A stretch of 55,822 nt of DNA, taken from Ureibacillus galli (GTDB lineage Bacteria; Bacillota; Bacilli; Bacillales_A; Planococcaceae). The notes under the pieces are model-generated. The model searched no databases. It had not been told where the DNA came from and saw nothing but the letters and a program-made list of their open reading frames with translations. Shown here piece after piece: positions 51,404-55,822 of the stretch. The translations under genes were made by a program, and so were the position numbers. Within the stretch, counting starts at the first letter, position 1. Each line of letters starts with the position of its first letter. The stretch lies in the NCBI RefSeq assembly GCF_014836845.1, contig NZ_JACSQA010000022.1:1-55822 (forward strand), given 5' to 3'.

Positions 51404-53047
51404 ATGAAGGAAATACAAAAATTGTTCCCTAGTATGGATGGGAACGACTTTCAAAGAGAAGAAATATTATCCTACTTTAACACCGTTTTAACGAAAATTG
51501 ATGAATTAAAAGATCCGAACAAACTAACGTTAGGTGAAATGCCTGAGTACACGGAAGATTACTATAATCGCGTCATTCAAAAAGCGACAATTCCGAAATT
51601 CGGTGTGTCGATGGATAATGTCGTACAAGAACTTCTAAAATTGGTGGAAGGACATCGGTTCGTCAATCGGAACTATGTAGCCAATGCAGCACCACTTCCG
51701 ACCATTGCGAGTATCATTGGAAATTTAGTAATGGTCCTCGTTAATGGGAATAATCTATGGGATGTGGAGGGGCCAGCAGCGGCTACAGCAGAAGTCGAAG
51801 TAACTGCAATGTTATCTAAACTGGTTGGCTACGATGAAAACATGAGCGCAGGATATACAACTTGGGGAGGACAAGGGGCTGTCTTTAACTCTTTACGTCT
51901 TGCCATTGCCCGTTACGCACCATCTTCTAATCAAAAAGGTATACCGCAAAACCTTTATTGCTTCTGTTCTGAACTATCCCATTACAGTCTCTATAAATCT
52001 GTAGAGGCAACAGGGATTGGTGTAGAAAACATGATTCGCGTGAAAGCCAATGCGGATCATTCTATGAATCTAGAAGATTTAAAAGAAAAAATCGAGCAGG
52101 TTATTGCAAAAGGCGGCGTTCCGCTTTATATCCTTGCCACAATGGGAACGACGGATACATTTGGGATTGATGACATTGAAGGCATTAAGTATATAGCGGA
52201 AGAAATGGAACGTACATATAACATCGATCCAATTTATATCCATGCAGACTCTGCTATGGGGGGCATGTATACGTTCTTTAATCAATACGATTTTGAAGGC
52301 AATCCCTTACAATTGGAAGATAAAGTGAATGAAGTTTTAACATCCTATCAACAAAAATTTAAACAGATCAAGCTTGCAGATAGTATGGTCTTTGATTTCC
52401 ATAAATTAGGGCAAACGCCATATACAACGAGTTTATTTTTAATTAAAAATAGAGAAAATCTAAAATATGTTGATTTAGATGCAGAGGAAACGCCGTATGT
52501 TGGAAATCGGGGCTATGGTAGTTATCATACAGGCTATACGCTTGAATGCTCGCGAATGGGAAGTGCTTTGTCCATTTATGCTTCGTTATTAGCATTTGGA
52601 ATCGAAGGCTATCAAGAACTTTTAGCCAACTATATTCGTGTTAATATTGCATTTAGAGAGACTTTAACAAAAGAAATTTCGAATGTGGTGGTCACGAATG
52701 GGATTTCTCCGATTACAACATTCCGTTTTTATCCTGAGGAGAAAAAATGGAATGACGAATTGAACGGACTTTTAACCGTAGAAGAAATGATGGAAATCAA
52801 TCAATTTAATGACGAGTTTGCAGAGATAATTGGTACCGACCGAGATACTATTTTCTTTGGGAATACAAGGAAGCAGCGCCTTGTGAAAGCAAAAAACTCA
52901 AACAATCCGATATCCATATATGCGCACAAATTTTTTGCGATTTCTCCATACACAACCATCGAAGAGGTCGATCGCTATGTTGCATTTTTAAAAGAACACT
53001 TAGAATTTTTTCTGAAAACAAAACGTAGTATGTTAACAAAAATCTAA
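51404..53047 (+). CDS. PLP-dependent group II decarboxylase
   Basis: The 547-residue enzyme has the fold-type I PLP Lys in 'DFHKLGQTPYTTS' and 'HADSAMGGMY' (Asp that binds the pyridine nitrogen), plus 'ATMGTTDTFGIDDI'. It belongs to the group II decarboxylases (glutamate, aromatic amino acid or aspartate types); the substrate cannot be read reliably. It has its own AAGGAGG site and lies about 115 bases past the upstream terminator, so it is probably a separate unit or reached by readthrough. An amine product could feed the GNAT enzyme upstream (inference). Confidence 0.85.
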   Translation: MKEIQKLFPSMDGNDFQREEILSYFNTVLTKIDELKDPNKLTLGEMPEYTEDYYNRVIQKATIPKFGVSMDNVVQELLKLVEGHRFVNRNYVANAAPLPTIASIIGNLVMVLVNGNNLWDVEGPAAATAEVEVTAMLSKLVGYDENMSAGYTTWGGQGAVFNSLRLAIARYAPSSNQKGIPQNLYCFCSELSHYSLYKSVEATGIGVENMIRVKANADHSMNLEDLKEKIEQVIAKGGVPLYILATMGTTDTFGIDDIEGIKYIAEEMERTYNIDPIYIHADSAMGGMYTFFNQYDFEGNPLQLEDKVNEVLTSYQQKFKQIKLADSMVFDFHKLGQTPYTTSLFLIKNRENLKYVDLDAEETPYVGNRGYGSYHTGYTLECSRMGSALSIYASLLAFGIEGYQELLANYIRVNIAFRETLTKEISNVVVTNGISPITTFRFYPEEKKWNDELNGLLTVEEMMEINQFNDEFAEIIGTDRDTIFFGNTRKQRLVKAKNSNNPISIYAHKFFAISPYTTIEEVDRYVAFLKEHLEFFLKTKRSMLTKI

Positions 53048-53088
53048 CAGAATTAAGATTGGTGCAAACGACTTTACTGTTACTTTAA

Positions 53089-53112
53089 CCCCGTCCTAAA
53101 ATTAGAACGGGG
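53089..53112. terminator. Terminator-like hairpin after the decarboxylase
   Basis: CCCCGT and ACGGGG with an inner CTAA-type stem; T tail is weak on the plus strand, so termination may be partial. Confidence 0.6.
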
Positions 53113-53153
53113 TTATGCTTGTCTACACTTTTCATTTATACGAAATTCTAGAA

Positions 53154-53330
53154 TTAAATATTTTGAAAAAGTGAGATGGTTAGTATTAGTGTCGATAAGG
53201 AACCTGCAGACATTAAAGTTATTATTCTTCTTCCGTTCTTTTCTTTTGAAGATTTTGTAAGCTCCCGGGACACGGCAATCCATAAAACAATAGAAACGAT
53301 AGCTACTATGGTAATAACATTTGTAGACAT
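53154..53330 (-). CDS. Small membrane peptide
   Basis: A 58-residue product starting 'MSTNVITIVAIVSIVLWIAVS' with a hydrophobic N-terminal helix, a short basic loop ('KSSKEKNGRR') and a second hydrophobic stretch. AAGGAGG directly precedes the ATG. Family not recognised; two-helix small membrane peptide. Likely real because of the ribosome site and helix pattern. Confidence 0.55.
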   Translation of the reverse strand: MSTNVITIVAIVSIVLWIAVSRELTKSSKEKNGRRIITLMSAGSLSTLILTISLFQNI

Positions 53331-53440
53331 ATTTGTTTCCTCCTTAAGTTATATTTTTTCCGAACCTGGATTAAAACCCTGTTACTTTATATACGAATTA
53401 GAAATATCAAAGTTTCATCATTGACCATTTTAAAGCAAAT

Positions 53441-53474
53441 AAAAAAGAATCCTTTTGAAATCAAGATGGATTCC
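53441..53474 (-). terminator. Terminator after the methyltransferase
   Basis: GAATCC and GGATTC pair around a 15-base loop; T-rich on the minus strand. Moderate quality. Confidence 0.6.
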
Positions 53475-53505
53475 TCTCTTAATAAATTTTATAAAAACTC
53501 ATTAT

Positions 53506-54222
53506 TTATTTTACGCTGTGAAAAATAAACGATTTCGTTTCTGCAGATGCTTGCTGAAACTCCCAATCTCCATAGGCTTGAATTCGTGAAAAACCTACTT
53601 GTTGTAATGATTCATGGATGTTTTCTTGTGTTCGAAATTTTAATTGCATTTTTTCATGAACAACTATTTCACCTGTACGTGCAATTTTTACCGTTTCATA
53701 AAATGTAAAAACATCGTCTATGAACCCTTCATATTCTGTCCAAATTTCAAGTAATTCACCGCTCACCTGATCCGTTGCAACATCAGGTGTTTCATCTTTT
53801 TCCCACTCTTCCCACGCTTTTGCTAATGGATTACGAGTGTCAAAAATAAAGTGTCCTCCCGATTTTAAAGCACGATGCACATCTGAAATGACGTTCTGCC
53901 AACTTTCCTCTGTAAGAAACACTTGTGCAACATTCGCTGTCATAATAACGACATCATATGCATTGGTTTCTAAATTCGTACTATCCCCAACAATCCAAGT
54001 CACTTTGTCTGAATTCTCTTTTCTTTTCGCATATTCAATCGCTTCTTCATTCGGGTCAATGGCTGTAATATGATAGCCTGCTTTCGCAAAATGAGTTGTC
54101 AATCTTCCAGTTCCACAACCTAAATCAGCTAATTTTTTCGCATTTATCTTTTTTAACAGAGCTAAAAAGAATTCGTCGTCTTTGCCCCATCTATTAATTT
54201 GGTCATACACTAATGGAATCAT
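53506..54222 (-). CDS. Class I SAM-dependent methyltransferase
   Basis: The 238 residues have the Rossmann motif I 'LADLGCGTGRLTTHF', acidic residue in 'ITAIDPNEEAIEYAKR' and 'DVVIMTANVAQVFL' motif. A UbiE/methyltransferase-11 type enzyme; substrate unknown. AGGAGGATAGC ribosome site; alone, with a T-rich terminator downstream. Confidence 0.82.
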   Translation of the reverse strand: MIPLVYDQINRWGKDDEFFLALLKKINAKKLADLGCGTGRLTTHFAKAGYHITAIDPNEEAIEYAKRKENSDKVTWIVGDSTNLETNAYDVVIMTANVAQVFLTEESWQNVISDVHRALKSGGHFIFDTRNPLAKAWEEWEKDETPDVATDQVSGELLEIWTEYEGFIDDVFTFYETVKIARTGEIVVHEKMQLKFRTQENIHESLQQVGFSRIQAYGDWEFQQASAETKSFIFHSVK

Positions 54223-54596
54223 TAAGCTATCCTCCTTCTAGTAAAACAGAACTTTACCAAAAAATATCACAAATTAATTTCTTTTATTAGATTTAAAACA
54301 TAGTTTATTTCATATACCCTTTGATACAGTTTCCAACTTTATTATTTAGTTCCCGACTTTTTTGTCTTTCAACAAGTACTATTGGCTTGAAATAAAGTCT
54401 GATCAAAAGTTATCTAAAAATGTTAATATTAGAAACCCACATATATTGAAAAAAGTTTAATCAAAATACGTGGATTTAATATTTAAATGGATTTAGTTTT
54501 ATAAAAAAGATTGATAATAAACAAAAGTCTCACCTATTAAAGTAATTCCTAAATAATGTGAAATTCATATACACTTTTTAAATGAATTAATTGAAC
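54223..54596. other. AT-rich intergenic region
   Basis: About 370 bases of low-complexity AT-rich DNA between the methyltransferase and the ABC ATPase. No ORF with a ribosome site, terminator, riboswitch or repeat was found. Confidence 0.5.
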
Positions 54597-55232
54597 TTAT
54601 GATACTATGCTTAGCTCACCATTTTCGATTTTATAAACTGAATCGCAAAGTAGTTGAATATCTTCAGAATTATGACTAGCTAATAAAATAGTTACACCCT
54701 TAGCTTTTAAATCGAGTAAAAGGTTTCGAATGTCTTCAACACCACTCTCATCTAAAGCATTCATCGGTTCATCCAGAATTAATAATTTGGGGTTTTCCAT
54801 AATCGCCTGTGCAATCCCTAATCTTTGTTTCATCCCTAATGAATATTTGCTAACAGGTCGAGTATCATTCGAATCTAGCCCTACTAGTTCCAAAATATTT
54901 TTAATTTCCACATCGTCTATTTTATTTAAAATTGATGCAAGAATTTTTAAATTTCTATAACCTGAATATTGCTTTAAAAATCCACTCGTATCCAGTAATG
55001 CACCTAAATCTTTTGGGAATTTTCCTTTTTCGATTGCATCACCAAAAATATTGATAGAACCTGCGGAAGGAACGATAAGACCTACTAAAGTTTTAAAAAA
55101 AACACTTTTCCCAGATCCATTTCTTCCAATAAAACCATAAATTCCTGGTTCATCAATTTCTAAGTTTATCCCCTTTAGTATTTCGTGATTTTTCACCTTT
55201 TTAGATAAATTCGCGATTTTTATTATTTGCAT
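54597..55232 (-). CDS. ABC-2 type exporter ATPase
   Basis: The 211-residue ATPase has Walker A 'GRNGSGKS' (about 37-44), signature 'YSLGMKQRLGIAQ', Walker B 'LLILDEPMNALD' and H-loop 'LASHNSED'. Length and sequence suit the nucleotide-binding subunit of a two-gene ABC-2 exporter. Its normal permease partner upstream survives only as a C-terminal fragment, so the transporter is likely inactive or uses another permease. AAGGAGG ribosome site. Confidence 0.82.
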   Translation of the reverse strand: MQIIKIANLSKKVKNHEILKGINLEIDEPGIYGFIGRNGSGKSVFFKTLVGLIVPSAGSINIFGDAIEKGKFPKDLGALLDTSGFLKQYSGYRNLKILASILNKIDDVEIKNILELVGLDSNDTRPVSKYSLGMKQRLGIAQAIMENPKLLILDEPMNALDESGVEDIRNLLLDLKAKGVTILLASHNSEDIQLLCDSVYKIENGELSIVS

Positions 55233-55251
55233 ACAAATATACCTCCTTCAC

Positions 55252-55404
55252 TTATGAAAAGAAATCTTTTCTTCCTCGATAGATAAAATAAGATATTGCA
55301 TATAGTACGATGCTACTAAAAAATAAAATAATCGCAACCTGACGTAGTGCATTTCTTGTAGCAATACCTTGTTCTATCGTCCACACTTCACCAATCATTG
55401 CACT
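55252..55404 (-). pseudogene. C-terminal fragment of an ABC-2 permease
   Basis: The frame reads 'ASAMIGEVWTIEQGIATRNALRQVAIILFFSSIVLYAISYFIYRGRKDFFS' to a stop immediately upstream of the ATPase gene, i.e. the last membrane helices and basic tail of an ABC-2 permease. The N-terminal part is missing. It joins abruptly to a fragment of an unrelated gene. Confidence 0.65.
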
Positions 55405-55481
55405 CGCGCATAGCGTCCTGCAAACGCAATACTATTTGGAGATCCACCAGAGTGAAAGATGACCGGTTGTCCTTGTGAAGG
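55405..55481 (-). pseudogene. Fragment of an LLM-class flavin monooxygenase
   Basis: About 25 residues, 'PSQGQPVIFHSGGSPNSIAF' and 'AGRYA', fit the conserved segment of NtaA/DszA-type bacterial-luciferase-like monooxygenases ('PQGxPVxxQAGxSxxGxxxAxRYA'). There is no start, and the frame stops in the permease fragment. Not functional. Confidence 0.5.
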
Positions 55482-55484
55482 TAG

Positions 55485-55573
55485 GAATTGGCAAGGCTCC
55501 ATTAGCATCCGATGAATCTCGTTTTGTGACAGGTACGGAATTAGTTATAGACGGTGGCTATACTGCAAAATAA
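55485..55573 (+). pseudogene. C-terminal fragment of a short-chain dehydrogenase (SDR)
   Basis: On the plus strand the frame 'LASDESRFVTGTELVIDGGYTAK' ends at TAA: the typical C-terminal end of an SDR oxidoreductase. Everything N-terminal is missing; the DNA to the left belongs to a gene on the other strand. Probably a deletion or transposition scar. Confidence 0.65.
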
Positions 55574-55763
55574 TAAAAGTTTATGAACGTATCTAACTCT
55601 CCTTTTTAAAATTTTTAGTTTTTTATTGTTGTTAAGTTCCTTCTTCAACTAACCTGCCTCGTTAGGTTAAGTACATTGTTTCACAATCTTACATAAAGTT
55701 TTAACATAAATATCCAGATGCCTTTTAAGAAGTTATTCAACAATATGGCCCGATCGTAATATG

Positions 55764-55795
55764 AGGTTAGCCAGATTTTTCTGGTTGACCTTTTT
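55764..55795 (+). terminator. Terminator near the right end
   Basis: AGGTTAGCCAG and CTGGTTGACCT (two mismatches) with a T-rich tail. It could belong to the SDR remnant. The DNA 55574-55763 shows no gene. Confidence 0.75.
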
Positions 55796-55822
55796 CGTTT
55801 AGGTCTTATTATAACGGTAGTC

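Noticed and set aside
55720-55765. 'EVIQQYGPIVI' as a pirin or transposase end
   Set aside because: Only 11 residues after a stop; could be chance.

Overview
The window looks like chromosomal DNA of a low-GC, endospore-forming, bacillithiol-type Firmicute, most likely in the Bacillaceae/Planococcaceae (Lysinibacillus/Solibacillus/Ureibacillus-like). Supporting evidence: strong AGGAGG-type ribosome binding sites, AT-rich intergenic DNA, many Rho-independent terminators, a YjcZ-type sporulation peptide, a germinant-receptor (Ger(x)C) remnant, close matches to Bacillus proteins (VmlR, YfiT/BstA, YunC, YqhV, OpuC, CYP152-type P450) and class Ib ribonucleotide reductase. No rRNA, tRNA, CRISPR array, prophage or intact insertion sequence was found.

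Layout. 0.2-2.5 kb: Ger(x)C remnant, then an ABC-F ribosome-protection gene (vmlR) behind a leader with an upstream ORF, terminator, antiterminator and hairpin-buried Shine-Dalgarno. 2.6-7.3 kb: VOC, DinB-fold, membrane, fatty-acid peroxygenase P450 and papain-like genes. 7.5-11.3 kb: a VTC polyphosphate-polymerase / DUF4956 / beta-helix lipoprotein operon. 11.4-12.1 kb: two small ORFs with near-identical forespore-type promoters and leaders. 12.1-18.3 kb: yunC, MFS transporter, FMN-binding protein, yqhV, corA, a broken alpha/beta hydrolase, FAD oxidoreductase. 18.5-22.8 kb: manganese catalase and the opuCABCD osmoprotectant transporter. 23-30.7 kb: mixed small genes, an SRPBCC-ArsR operon, transporters and two decayed genes. 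30.8-34.8 kb: nrdHIEF behind a cobalamin riboswitch. 35-42.5 kb: metallophosphatase, YjcZ peptide, large catalase, two secreted M14 carboxypeptidases. 42.7-45.4 kb: metE behind a second cobalamin riboswitch. 45.5-48.2 kb: LPXTG surface-protein remnant, MazG-like, DUF523, DinB. 48.5-51.3 kb: a cyclic-di-GMP-I riboswitch with terminator controlling a STAS-like protein, a GNAT acyltransferase and a sensorless methyl-accepting protein, followed by a PLP decarboxylase (to 53.0 kb). 53-55.8 kb: small membrane protein, methyltransferase, ABC ATPase, and a junction of three truncated genes.

How it fits together. RNA-level control is unusually dense: antibiotic-type attenuation (vmlR), two B12 switches on B12-independent enzymes (implying B12-dependent MetH and a B12-dependent ribonucleotide reductase elsewhere in the genome), and a c-di-GMP switch on a signalling operon. 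Several small genes are broken by single-base changes while all the long genes are intact, which looks more like genuine gene decay than uniform sequencing error. The best candidate for an undescribed system is the c-di-GMP-controlled operon at 48.5-51.2 kb, with the 11.4-12.1 kb small-ORF pair and the vmlR leader next.
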